A stretch of DNA of 64,000 nucleotides from contig NZ_LR732816.1 of NCBI RefSeq assembly GCF_902506205.1, positions 1,600,106 to 1,664,105 on the forward strand. The letters run 5' to 3'. Position 1 is the stretch's first letter. Each line of letters starts with the position of its first letter. This DNA is from Brevundimonas sp. G8. Lineage in GTDB: Bacteria > Pseudomonadota > Alphaproteobacteria > Caulobacterales > Caulobacteraceae. Below, piece by piece: positions 50,664 to 59,619 of the stretch. A program made the translations under genes and the position numbers. Under the pieces are notes generated by a model. That model worked only from the letters and a program-made list of their open reading frames with translations. It did not search any database and was not told the origin of the DNA.

Positions 50664-51950
50664 ATGGATCCCGTCTCCGAACGTCTACGTGCGCGCCACC
50701 CCCAGCGGATCGACCTGTCGCTGGAAAGAATGCGCGTGCTGTGCGCCGCCCTAGGCGATCCGCAGCATCGACTGCCGCCGGTGATCCATGTGGCGGGCAC
50801 CAACGGCAAGGGTTCGACCGTCGCCATGATCCGAGCCATAGCCGAGGCGGCGGGGCTGAAGGTCCATGCCTATACCTCGCCCCATCTGGTGCGGTTCAAC
50901 GAGCGGATCCGGCTGGCCGGCAAGCTGATCGAGGACAAGGCGCTGAACGCCATCCTGGACCGGATCGAGGCCGTGATGGCCGAGACCGACAGCGAGGCGA
51001 CGGTGTTCGAAAGCACCACCGCCGCCGCCTTCCTGGCCATGGCCGAGACGCCGGCCGACCTGGCCATCATCGAGGTCGGCCTGGGCGGGGTGCTGGACGC
51101 GACCAATGTGATCGAACGGCCGCTGCTCAGCGTGATCGCGCCGGTCGATTACGACCATGCGGAGTTCCTGGGCACGGATTTGGCCGCCATCGCCTCGGAA
51201 AAGGCGGGTGTGCTGAAGGCCGGGGCGCCGGCCGTGATCGCGCGCCAGCGCGAGGAAGCGATGGCGGCCATCGAACGTCGGGCCGCCGACGTCCATGCGC
51301 GGCTGACGGTGCTGGGGGTCGATTTCGACGCCTGGGCCGAGCGGGGCGGCCTGGCGTTCCAGACGGCCGAACTGTTCATGGACCTGCCGGCGCCGGCCTT
51401 GGCGGGGGCGCACCAGATCGACAATGCGGCCCTGGCCGTGGCGGCGGCGGTCGAGCTGGATCTACCTGAGACCGCGATCGCCGAGGGGCTGAAGGCCGTG
51501 CGCTGGCCCGCGCGGCTGCAACGGATTTCGGCCGGACCCTATGGCGAGGCGGCGCGGGCGGCGGAGGCTGAACTTTGGCTGGACGGGGGGCACAATCCCC
51601 ATGCCGCAAAGGCGCTGGCGGCATTTCTGGCCGAGCGTCAGGCGCGGGCGCCGCGTCCGCTGGCCCTGATCTGCGGCATGCTGTCGAACAAGGATGCGGG
51701 CGGCTTCTTCGCCGCCCTGAAGGACAGCCAGGCGACGGTGTTCACTGTCGGCTTCGACGGGGCGGCGGCCGATCCGGCGGCCTTGGCGGCCGTGGCGCGC
51801 GGCCATGGACTGGCGGCGACGCCCGCAGGCTCGGTGAGCGAGGCGCTGGAGCTGGCGTTGAGGCTGGGGGCCGGGCGGGTCGCGATCTGCGGGTCGCTGT
51901 ATCTGGCGGGGGAGGTGCTGGGCGCCAGTCGAGAGACCTGGCCGGACTAG
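50664..51950 (+). CDS. folC: Bifunctional dihydrofolate synthase / folylpolyglutamate synthase
   Basis: FolC adds glutamate to dihydropteroate and to reduced folates. The 428-residue Mur-ligase-type enzyme has the ATP loop VAGTNGKGST (43-52), YTSPHLVRFNERIR, the EVGLGGVLDATNV metal site region and DYDHAEFLG. LWLDGGHNPHAAKAL starts the C-terminal domain. The length is normal. It follows accD in the conserved cluster, and a family A repeat lies just after its stop. Confidence 0.95.
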   Translation: MDPVSERLRARHPQRIDLSLERMRVLCAALGDPQHRLPPVIHVAGTNGKGSTVAMIRAIAEAAGLKVHAYTSPHLVRFNERIRLAGKLIEDKALNAILDRIEAVMAETDSEATVFESTTAAAFLAMAETPADLAIIEVGLGGVLDATNVIERPLLSVIAPVDYDHAEFLGTDLAAIASEKAGVLKAGAPAVIARQREEAMAAIERRAADVHARLTVLGVDFDAWAERGGLAFQTAELFMDLPAPALAGAHQIDNAALAVAAAVELDLPETAIAEGLKAVRWPARLQRISAGPYGEAARAAEAELWLDGGHNPHAAKALAAFLAERQARAPRPLALICGMLSNKDAGGFFAALKDSQATVFTVGFDGAAADPAALAAVARGHGLAATPAGSVSEALELALRLGAGRVAICGSLYLAGEVLGASRETWPD

Positions 51951-51960
51951 GCGCCGGATT

Positions 51961-52122
51961 CTCCCTCCCCCTGCGGGGGAGGGTGGTCGAGCCGCAGGCG
52001 AGACCGGGTGGGGGCGGCAGGGTGACGCTACACGGACTTCTCTTCAGTCAAGCAAGTGCCGCCTTGCCGGGCCGCCCCCACCCCGTCGCTGCGCGACGAC
52101 CCTCCCCCGCAGGGGGGGGGGG
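51961..52122. repeat. Paired palindromic repeat, family A, copy 3
   Basis: The left unit begins CTCCCTCCCCCTGCGGGGGA and ends GGTGGGGGCGGC. The right unit begins GGCCGCCCCCACCC and ends CCCTCCCCCGCAGG followed by a run of 11 G (52112-52122). The spacer holds CACGGACTT, the same nine bases as in copy 1 at 931-1080. It lies between convergent folC and the small gene at 52139. Confidence 0.8.
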
Positions 52123-52138
52123 AAGCCTGCGTCTGCTT

Positions 52139-52336
52139 TTACTTGCTCATCCAGGGGCGTGATTTGCCGGCGGCGATGCGGGCGTTCTGTTCGCGCTGGA
52201 ACCGGCCGCCGCGCGGGGCCTTGGGACGGCCGTCGAGGGCCGCATTCTTCAGGCGCAGGGCGCGCTGGACGGAGGTCTCGCCGGGGATATCGTCGTCAGA
52301 AATCGGGGCGGGGATTGGGGTGTCTTCGTCGCTCAT
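52139..52336 (-). CDS. Small conserved-type protein of unknown function
   Basis: This is a 65-residue hydrophilic protein, acidic at the N-terminus (MSDEDTPIPAPISDDDIPGET) and basic at the C-terminus. The second half, SVQRALRLKNAALDGRPKAPRGGRFQREQNARIAAGKSRPWMSK, is lysine and arginine rich and could bind nucleic acid. The split charge and the absence of low-complexity artefact support a real gene. It starts 19 bp after the trxA terminator, so it needs its own promoter or read-through. No family is recognised. Confidence 0.65.
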   Translation of the reverse strand: MSDEDTPIPAPISDDDIPGETSVQRALRLKNAALDGRPKAPRGGRFQREQNARIAAGKSRPWMSK

Positions 52337-52355
52337 GACGGCATCCTAGCATGAA

Positions 52356-52387
52356 AAACGCCCGCCGGTCGGGACCGGCGGGCGTTT
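52356..52387. terminator. Strong intrinsic terminator after trxA
   Basis: AAACGCCCGCCGGTC (52356-52370) and its exact complement (52373-52387) form a 15-bp stem with a 2-base loop. An A-run on the left is a T-run on the trxA strand. It stops transcription from trxA, 22 bp after its stop codon. Confidence 0.92.
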
Positions 52388-52409
52388 GATCTTCACAGGT
52401 AGATAAGGA

Positions 52410-52745
52410 TCAGGCGTCGGCCTTGACGCCGGCCTCGGCCAGCCATTCGACGATCTTGCCCTTGGGCATGGCGCCGACCTTCATCGAGGTCATCTGGCCG
52501 TCCTTGAACAGCATCAGGGTCGGGATGCCCTTCACGCCCAGTTTGGACGGGGTCATGGGGCTGTCGTCGATATTGATCTTGGCGACGGTGACCTTGCCGC
52601 CCAGTTCGTCGGCGATCTGTTCCAGCGCCGGGCCGATCTGCTTGCAGGGGCCGCACCACTCGGCCCAGAAATCCACCAGCACGGGGGTGGACGACTTCAG
52701 GACGTCGGCGTCGAAGCTTTCGTCGGTGACTTTTACCGTCGCCAT
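52410..52745 (-). CDS. trxA: Thioredoxin
   Basis: This is a cytosolic thiol-disulfide reductase of 111 residues. The active-site WCGPC is at residues 30-34 (Cys31 and Cys34), with DFWAEW before it and the cis-proline in GIPTLMLFKDG. It lacks a signal peptide, as expected for TrxA. The ATG at 52745 is 119 bp after the addA stop on the same strand. GAATC (52850-52854) lies upstream. AddA-trxA adjacency also occurs in Caulobacter as I recall it. Confidence 0.97.
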   Translation of the reverse strand: MATVKVTDESFDADVLKSSTPVLVDFWAEWCGPCKQIGPALEQIADELGGKVTVAKINIDDSPMTPSKLGVKGIPTLMLFKDGQMTSMKVGAMPKGKIVEWLAEAGVKADA

Positions 52746-52863
52746 AAATGGCTCCTTGGGCGCTGGCGCTCGGCCCGCGGGGCCTTTGCTGCTTGAGCGC
52801 ATGTTGATGTTGGCCGGATGCGTCCGGGTTCGGATGCAGATGTGGGAGCGAATCGCGGGCAAT

Positions 52864-55800
52864 TCAACTGTCCGCCAATGCGGCGTCCAGCATCGCCTGC
52901 GGGATCGGCATCAGCTTGGGACCGTCGGTCCAGACCAGGGCGGCCTCGACCGGGCGGTCGGGGTAGAGGCGTTTCAGCACGGTGACATAGACGGCGGCCT
53001 GAAGCACATAGGCGGGGTCGACGGTCGCGATGGCGTCGGGCGCGGGGCGGTTGGTCTTGTAGTCGACGACCAGCACCCGGTCGGGCGTGACCACCAGCCG
53101 GTCGATGCGGCCGTTGATGGCGACGCCGGGCGGCAGGCCGGGAGCGGATCCGGTCAGGGCGACCTCGGCGCGCGAGCCCTGGCCAAAGACGGGTGCGAAC
53201 AGGGCGTCGTCCAGAACCGAGAAGGCGGCGGCGATCATCTCGGCGCGCTGGGACTCGTCTAGGTCTGTCTCGCGCGCCAGCAGACGCCGCGCCGCGTCGG
53301 GACGGTCTGCGGGCGTGATCTCGGGCAGGCGTTCCAGCAGCCGGTGGATCAGGTCGCCGCGCCGGAACCGGCCCAGCGACGCGCCCCCCGCCGCGCTGCG
53401 GGCCAGGGGCGAGGGGGCGGGGATACGGATCGAGCCCTCCATCCGCGACGGTGAAGCGAAGCGGGCGGCGGCGTCGGCCGGAGGGCGGGTGGAGGCCCAG
53501 GCGGGCAGGATGGTCGTCGTCGGAGCCGCCAGCGTTTGGTGTGGAACGGTCTCGGGATCGACGCCGAAGCGCAGGCGGCCGTCGTCCAGCATCTGCACCG
53601 CGTCCCGCCGGTCCTGGGCCAGACGTTCGAAGGTTCCGGCGATCACGTCCCACCAGCTGCCGACCTCGAACCCCTCCTTGGGCGACTTGGTTTTGCGACC
53701 CATGACGATCAGCCGGTCGCGGGCGCGGGTCAGGGCGACGTAGAGCAGGCGCAGGGATTCGGCGTCGGTGCGTTCCACCCGCGCCTGACGCACATCGGCG
53801 GAGGCGATGCAGTCGGCCTTGGCGCTGGATGGACACATCAGCCAGGCCTCCGAGCCATCCGGCAGGGTGGCGGGCATCAGGGTGGGCCCCTGCGGCTTCG
53901 CCTTGCCCGTGGTGTCGGGCAGGATGACGATGGGCGCCTCCAGCCCCTTGGAGCCGTGGACGGTCATGACGCGGACCTCGTCGCGCGCGCCCTCCATCTC
54001 GCGCTTCACCACCACGTCGGCCTGTTCGAGCAGGTGAAGACAGGTCTCCAGATCGCGGCCGCCGCGCTCCTCGGCCGCCAGGACCTGGGCCAGGGTTTCG
54101 TCGATGGCTTCTTCCGCCTCGCGGCCCAGCCGGTCCAGGATACGGGCGCGGCCAGAACGGCCATCGGGGCCGACGCGGTTGAGGGCGGTGGAGAAGAAGC
54201 TGAACGGATCGCGGTCGCGCGCGGCGATCAGGGCGTGCATCAGGTCGCGCGCGGCGGTCCAGGCGGGATGTTCATGGGCGCGGCGCTGCAGTTCGCGCCA
54301 CAGGCCGCGCCCGTCGCGGTTGACCTTGTCCGCCAAGGGATAGAGGGCGTCGGCGGGACCGAAGTCGGCGACGTCGCAGAAGGGGCTGCGCAGGATTTCC
54401 GCCAGCGACAGGTCGTCGTCGGGGAAGAGGGCCAACCGGGCCAAGGCCATCAGGTCGTCGAAGACGATATGCGCCTTGAGCTTCAGCCGGTCGGCGCCGG
54501 CGACAGGCACGCCCTCGGTCTTCAGCGCGCGGATGATCTCCTCGAAGGTGGCGTCGCGACGGCGGACCAGCACCAGGAAGTCGCCATAGCGGACGGGCCG
54601 CATGGCGCCGCGCTTTTTCGGAGCGTGGACGGCGACGGCGTCGGCGACCTGCTGTTTGATGTCGCGGGCGAGGGCGAGTGCCAGCTTCTTGCGCGCGCTG
54701 TGTTCGCCCTCCTTGTCCACCGGGGCGTTCCAGGCCTCGCGATCGGGGGCGGCGGGGTCTTCGAACAATGGCCATAGATCGACCGAGCCGTATTGACCCA
54801 GGCGTGCAGGACGGTGAACGGCGATGTCGCCGGTCTCTCCGACCAGGGCGCGGGTGCGTTCCGGCCCGGCGAAGGCGGCATCCACGAAGGTCAGCACCTC
54901 CTCCGTCGACCGGAAGGAGGTGTCCAGCGGCACCTCGCGGAAGTCGGCGCCGGCCTCGCGCACCAGGGCGTCATAGGTCTGGGCCTCCTGACGCAGCCGT
55001 TCGGGCCGGGCGCCCTGGAAGGAGTAGATGGACTGCTTCTCGTCGCCGACGGCGAAGACGGTGCGGGGTATGGCCTGATCACGACGCTCGGCGCCCGAGC
55101 CGGCGAAGAAGGGCTCCGTCAGGGCGCGGACGATGTCCCACTGATCCGGCGCCGTGTCCTGGGCCTCGTCGATGAGGACGTGCTCGATGCCGCCGTCGAG
55201 CTTGTACAGGACCCAGGCGGCGGTGGCGCGTCGGGTCAGCAGTTCGACCGTGCGTCCGACCAGGTCGGTGAAGTCCAGCGCGCCTTGCGCCCGTTTGGCG
55301 CTCTCGTAGAGGGCGGCGTGGACGCGGGCCAGGGTCAGGACCTTCTCCGTCTCGTCCGCCACGCGCGCGGCGCGCACCCGGTCCAGGGTCGAGAAGTATT
55401 TCAGCGACACGTCGGCGAGATAGGTCGCGGCGCCGGGCGGGGCCTTCGACGTGCCGAACTTGTCGCGGGGCTGGCCTTTGGAATCGATGAAGATCGGCGT
55501 CATGGCCGTCAGGGTCGCGGCGGGCGGGACAGCCTCGCGCATCTGGCCGGCGATCTTCTTGTCGTTGATCCCGCCCATGGCGAAGCCGTCGGCGGCGGCC
55601 AGCCAGTCGGCGGGGTTCAGCCAGGCCATGAAATCGGCCTCGATCTGATCCGGCGTCTCGTCGCGCGTGACCCCGACCAGGGCGTGCGGATCCGGCGCGG
55701 TCCCGGCGTCGATGCGAGCCAGATAGTCCAGCAGGGGCTCGCGCTTGGCCTCGACCGTATCCAGCAAGGAATGGAAGGCGTCCCAGGCCAGTTCGACGGC

Positions 55801-56379
55801 GAAATGGGCGTAGGCGCGGCCGACCGGACCATCCCCGTCCTTCAGGGCGTAACGGGCCAGATCCTCGCGCGCGGCGTGGGACAGGTTCAGGGCGGCCTGA
55901 TCCTCGAGCACGGTGAAGCCCGGCGCGACCACGGCCTCCAGTGGAAACCGCCGCAGCAGTTTCTCGCAGAAGGCATGGATGGTCTGGATCTTCAGCCCGC
56001 CCGGCGTTTCCAGCGCGCGGGCGAACAGGATGCGGGCGTCGGACAGTTCGCCGCCGGTCAGGGTCGCGGGGTCGCGGCCGTCCAGTTCGGCCAGTTCCTT
56101 GGCCAGCGCGCGGTCATCGGCGACGGCCCATTCGCCCAGCCGTTCGAACAGGCGGGCCTGCATCTCGGCGGCGGCGGCCTTGGTGTAGGTGACGCAAAGA
56201 ATCTCGCCTGGGCGCACGCGTTTCAGCAGCAGGCGGGCCACGCGGCTGACCAGTGTGGTGGTCTTGCCCGATCCGGCGTTGGCGGTGACGAAGACCGACA
56301 GGGCGGGGTCGGCGGCGGTGGCCTGATGGGCGCGGGCCATTTCCACAGGGTTCGGGTCGACGGGGCTGAGTTCGGTCAT
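52864..56379 (-). CDS. addA: Double-strand break repair helicase-nuclease AddA
   Basis: AddA is the UvrD-like helicase and nuclease subunit of AddAB, which resects double-strand breaks for recombination and replaces RecBCD. The 1171-residue protein has Walker A ANAGSGKTT (33-41), DEAQDT-type motif II in LIDEAQDTAPDQW, GDEKQSIYSFQGA and VMTVHGSKGLEAPIV. The C-terminal RecB-type nuclease site is VVDYKTNR (near 1117). The ATG at 56379 overlaps the addB stop by 4 bp. I rejected 34 extra upstream residues. Confidence 0.96.
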   Translation of the reverse strand: MTELSPVDPNPVEMARAHQATAADPALSVFVTANAGSGKTTTLVSRVARLLLKRVRPGEILCVTYTKAAAAEMQARLFERLGEWAVADDRALAKELAELDGRDPATLTGGELSDARILFARALETPGGLKIQTIHAFCEKLLRRFPLEAVVAPGFTVLEDQAALNLSHAAREDLARYALKDGDGPVGRAYAHFAVELAWDAFHSLLDTVEAKREPLLDYLARIDAGTAPDPHALVGVTRDETPDQIEADFMAWLNPADWLAAADGFAMGGINDKKIAGQMREAVPPAATLTAMTPIFIDSKGQPRDKFGTSKAPPGAATYLADVSLKYFSTLDRVRAARVADETEKVLTLARVHAALYESAKRAQGALDFTDLVGRTVELLTRRATAAWVLYKLDGGIEHVLIDEAQDTAPDQWDIVRALTEPFFAGSGAERRDQAIPRTVFAVGDEKQSIYSFQGARPERLRQEAQTYDALVREAGADFREVPLDTSFRSTEEVLTFVDAAFAGPERTRALVGETGDIAVHRPARLGQYGSVDLWPLFEDPAAPDREAWNAPVDKEGEHSARKKLALALARDIKQQVADAVAVHAPKKRGAMRPVRYGDFLVLVRRRDATFEEIIRALKTEGVPVAGADRLKLKAHIVFDDLMALARLALFPDDDLSLAEILRSPFCDVADFGPADALYPLADKVNRDGRGLWRELQRRAHEHPAWTAARDLMHALIAARDRDPFSFFSTALNRVGPDGRSGRARILDRLGREAEEAIDETLAQVLAAEERGGRDLETCLHLLEQADVVVKREMEGARDEVRVMTVHGSKGLEAPIVILPDTTGKAKPQGPTLMPATLPDGSEAWLMCPSSAKADCIASADVRQARVERTDAESLRLLYVALTRARDRLIVMGRKTKSPKEGFEVGSWWDVIAGTFERLAQDRRDAVQMLDDGRLRFGVDPETVPHQTLAAPTTTILPAWASTRPPADAAARFASPSRMEGSIRIPAPSPLARSAAGGASLGRFRRGDLIHRLLERLPEITPADRPDAARRLLARETDLDESQRAEMIAAAFSVLDDALFAPVFGQGSRAEVALTGSAPGLPPGVAINGRIDRLVVTPDRVLVVDYKTNRPAPDAIATVDPAYVLQAAVYVTVLKRLYPDRPVEAALVWTDGPKLMPIPQAMLDAALADS

Positions 56380-59300
56380 TCGGGCGCCTCGTCCTCGCCG
56401 CCGACGACGTGCCATTCCCACACGCGCGCCAGATGGTCGTAGTTGCCGCCGAAATTGCCCATGAACTGAGGCGCGACCCATGATCGATAGGGGGTCGCCT
56501 CGTCGTCGAAGGCGGCGACGCCCAGTTTCAGCCGGTCCAGTTCGCGCTGGGCCAGTTGGGCGGCGGTCTGGGTGTTGCCCCGGCCCTGGCGCGAGACGTC
56601 CTCGACCTTGCCCGGATCGCGGCGGCCGGTGACCTTGACGTAGAGCAGTTCGGTCGCCTCGGTCGGCGGGGCGGGAAAACCGCCCTCGGCCAGGATGGCG
56701 GCGGTCAGGGTCAACTGGGGCGCGAAACCCTGGACGACCTGTTTCTGGCTGGGTGTCTGGCCGGTCTTGAAGTCGAGGACGGCGGCGCCGTCTGCGTCCA
56801 GTTCGATCCGGTCGGCGCGGGCGGTCAGGACGAAGGCACCGCCGGGCGAGGAGAAGGCGATCCGGCCCGATTGTTCGATCATCAGGGTGGCGCCGCGCGC
56901 GCGGCGATCACGCTCGAACCGCTCCAGCCAGCGGGCGCAGTTCCTGGCCAGGGGGCGTTCGCGGGCGAGGGCGGAATCCTCGAACCCGGCCTCGATCATG
57001 GCGTCGACGATGAATTCCGAAATCTGATCGGCGCAGTCGTCGGGAAGGACGTCGGGCCAGACGCGGACGATCTGTTCGATGGCCTCGTGCACCGCATTGC
57101 CGCGCGCCATGGCCTCGGCCGAGGCGCCGGGCCGGTCCAGCACCCGCAGGCCCAGGATGCGCTGGGCGTAGACGGCGTAGGGATCGCGCACCCAGCGTTC
57201 GACCCCCGTGACGGGCAGTTCGCGCGGGCGGCGCTCGACCGGAGGCGTCGGCGCGGGACGACGCGCATAGTCGGGCGTGGCGCGGGCGGCGGCGTCCAGG
57301 GCGCGGGTCCAGTCGGCGACGTGGACCGGCGCGGCGACGGCGACGGGCGTCTCGTCGGTGTTCGCCCCCCGCGTCAGCATGTCCAGCCGCCACAGCCAGC
57401 GAGAGCGCACGGCCGGCTGGCCCCCGCGCCGTTCGGTATGGATCAGAATGGCCTCGTCGGCGCAGGCGGCCTGGACGAAATCCTGGGCGCTCTGGCCGAT
57501 GCGGCGTTCGGGCGGGGGCAGGCCCAGGGTCTTGCGCATGGGTCGTGACAGGAAGGGGTCGATCGGCGCGCCCTGGGGCCAGACGCCTTCCTCCAGTCCG
57601 GCCAGGATCATGCGATCGGCCCGCACCAGCCGCGCCTCGATGGCGCCCAGGATACGCAGAGACGGATGCGTCGCCCCGCCGGTCCGAACCACGGCGTCGC
57701 CCAACAGGCCCTGAACCAGTTCGACCAGATCCTCGGGCGTCAAGGCGCCCAGCGAGGCCCCGCCCGCGATCAGGTCGGACAACAGTCCGGCTGCGCATTC
57801 CCCATCCGGCCCGCCCCAGGCGTTCTGGCCCGCCAAGGCCTCGATCAGCATGGTCAGGGCGCGCGCGGCGGCGTCCAAAGGCGCGTCGGGCGCAAACGAT
57901 GCGCGGGCGGTCGTGATCAGGCCTTCCAGATGATCCGACAGGGCGCGGGCCAGGGCTAGGCGTTTCAGCTTGCCGTCAGACGAGGGCTGTCCGTCGCGGT
58001 CAGTGCCGGCGGCCTTGTCCAGTTTCCTGCGCAGGCGCTCGAAGCTCGTCAGACGCGGGCCGCGCAGGGCCACGGCTTCGAAAGCGACGACGGCGCGGTC
58101 GGCATCGACCTCGCCCAGGTCGAGCCGCACCAGCGGGTGTTTCAGCAGACCGAGCAACACCTGGGGATCGGTCGGGGCGGCCATCCAGCGCACGCACAGT
58201 TCGACCAGCACGCCCGCAGGCATCCGGTTCAGCGGCTGGCCGGCCGAGGCGTCGGCCGTGATGCCCCACCGCTCCAGCCGGGCGGCGACGCGACGGCCCA
58301 GGCCCTGGTCCGGGGTGACCAGGGCGCAGGTTTGACCGGGGGTTTCCAACGTCTCGCGCATCATCAGGGCGATGGCGGCGGCGGTCTCCTCGTCGTGGCG
58401 CAAGGTCAGGACTGAAAGCCCTTCCAGCCCCTCGGCGATGGGGTCGACGGCGCGACCGGCCTCTGCGGCGCGGGCGCGGATATGGCCGATCTCGGCGCGC
58501 CAGTCGCCAGTGGCGTCGGCGGGCCGCAGGGCCTCGTTGAGCAGACGCTGACGCGCCAGGCCGCGCTGTTCGATCCGCGGTTCGACGGCCGGACGGAACC
58601 ACGGACGCACGGCATGGCGGTCGATGTCGTGGCGCTCCAGCAGGCGTTTGAGCGCGCGTTGGGGGTGCTGTTCGTTCTCCGCGTCGATCTGGTCCCAGAC
58701 CCGATCGTCCAGATCCAGATCGAGGCCGGGAAGGACGACGCAGCCCAGCGGCGCACGGGCGACCGCGCCCAGCACATCTGCGGCGGCGGGGACGGTGCCG
58801 GTCGAACCGGCGGCGATGACGGCCTGGGTCGGGGGGTGGGCGTCCCACAGTTCGGCGAGGCGGCGCAGCAGGGTGGCGCGGCGCCAGGCCGGATCGACCA
58901 GGCCCAGTTCGGCCAGGCGTTTGGGCCAGGCGGTGACGGCGAGGCCCAGGAACTCGGCCGAGCGTTCCCAGTGTTCGGCCATTTCGCCGTCGACCAGGGT
59001 GGCGATCCGTTCGGGGTTGGGGATTTCTTCCAGCTGGCAGGAATCTAGGAAGCCGCCGAGCGCGTCGGCTAAATCCAGCGCGCGCATCGGCGTCAGTGTG
59101 TCGTCGAACTGTTCGACGATCATCCGCGCCATCTCGAAACGGCGCGTCAGGGCGGGGATGGCGGGCGGCAGATCGAGGCCCAAGGCGCCGGGGGTGAAGG
59201 GCGGCTCGTCCTCCTCCAGATCGCCCAGCGGCCGCACCTGGGGCAGCAGGATGGGCCGGTCGCCCGACAGTTTCGACAGGGCGCCGGTGAAAGCCCGCGC

Positions 59301-59480
59301 GGCCCGGCGATTGGGCAACAGGATGGTGGCGTCCGACAGGGTCTCGGGCGGGAGTTCACCCAGCCAGGCCAGGACGCCGGCGGCCAGGTCTTCGAGGAAG
59401 GGGCGGTGCGCGGGGATGGCGTACCAGCGCGGGCTGGACGCCGAGAAAGGGTCGAAGGACACGGGGGCGTTTGCCGTCAT
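56376..59480 (-). CDS. addB: Double-strand break repair protein AddB
   Basis: AddB is the partner subunit of AddA with a helicase-like fold and a RecB-type nuclease domain. The 1034-residue protein starts VSFDPFSASSPRWYAIPAHRPFLEDLAAG, typical of the alphaproteobacterial form. It contains ATILLPNRRAARAF, HDEETAAAIALMMRETL and LILAGLEEGVWPQG-like text, here MILAGLEEGVWPQGAPIDPFLSRPMR. The nuclease motif is VLDFKTGQ near 903. Iron-sulfur cysteines of the AddB type are not complete. It is the first gene of the addB-addA pair. Confidence 0.94.
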   Translation of the reverse strand: MTANAPVSFDPFSASSPRWYAIPAHRPFLEDLAAGVLAWLGELPPETLSDATILLPNRRAARAFTGALSKLSGDRPILLPQVRPLGDLEEDEPPFTPGALGLDLPPAIPALTRRFEMARMIVEQFDDTLTPMRALDLADALGGFLDSCQLEEIPNPERIATLVDGEMAEHWERSAEFLGLAVTAWPKRLAELGLVDPAWRRATLLRRLAELWDAHPPTQAVIAAGSTGTVPAAADVLGAVARAPLGCVVLPGLDLDLDDRVWDQIDAENEQHPQRALKRLLERHDIDRHAVRPWFRPAVEPRIEQRGLARQRLLNEALRPADATGDWRAEIGHIRARAAEAGRAVDPIAEGLEGLSVLTLRHDEETAAAIALMMRETLETPGQTCALVTPDQGLGRRVAARLERWGITADASAGQPLNRMPAGVLVELCVRWMAAPTDPQVLLGLLKHPLVRLDLGEVDADRAVVAFEAVALRGPRLTSFERLRRKLDKAAGTDRDGQPSSDGKLKRLALARALSDHLEGLITTARASFAPDAPLDAAARALTMLIEALAGQNAWGGPDGECAAGLLSDLIAGGASLGALTPEDLVELVQGLLGDAVVRTGGATHPSLRILGAIEARLVRADRMILAGLEEGVWPQGAPIDPFLSRPMRKTLGLPPPERRIGQSAQDFVQAACADEAILIHTERRGGQPAVRSRWLWRLDMLTRGANTDETPVAVAAPVHVADWTRALDAAARATPDYARRPAPTPPVERRPRELPVTGVERWVRDPYAVYAQRILGLRVLDRPGASAEAMARGNAVHEAIEQIVRVWPDVLPDDCADQISEFIVDAMIEAGFEDSALARERPLARNCARWLERFERDRRARGATLMIEQSGRIAFSSPGGAFVLTARADRIELDADGAAVLDFKTGQTPSQKQVVQGFAPQLTLTAAILAEGGFPAPPTEATELLYVKVTGRRDPGKVEDVSRQGRGNTQTAAQLAQRELDRLKLGVAAFDDEATPYRSWVAPQFMGNFGGNYDHLARVWEWHVVGGEDEAPE

Positions 59481-59497
59481 GCCCTCCCCCCAAATCC

Positions 59498-59602
59498 GTC
59501 ATCCTCGGCCTTGTGCCAAGGATCCAGAGACTCCGTCGAAGACGGGGTGGCACAACGGCCGCCACCGGGAGTCTGGATACTAGGGACAAGCCCTAGGATG
59601 AC
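59498..59602. repeat. Long inverted repeat, family D, copy 2
   Basis: A GTCATCCTCGGCCTTGTGCC arm at 59498 faces a GGGACAAGCCCTAGGATGAC arm ending at 59602, with a few mismatches. The spacer contains GTCGAAGACGGGG, similar to GAAGACCGGG in copy 1 at 39265. It lies between addB and murU on the minus strand. Confidence 0.8.
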
Positions 59603-59619
59603 GGGGAGGGTGTGGGGGG

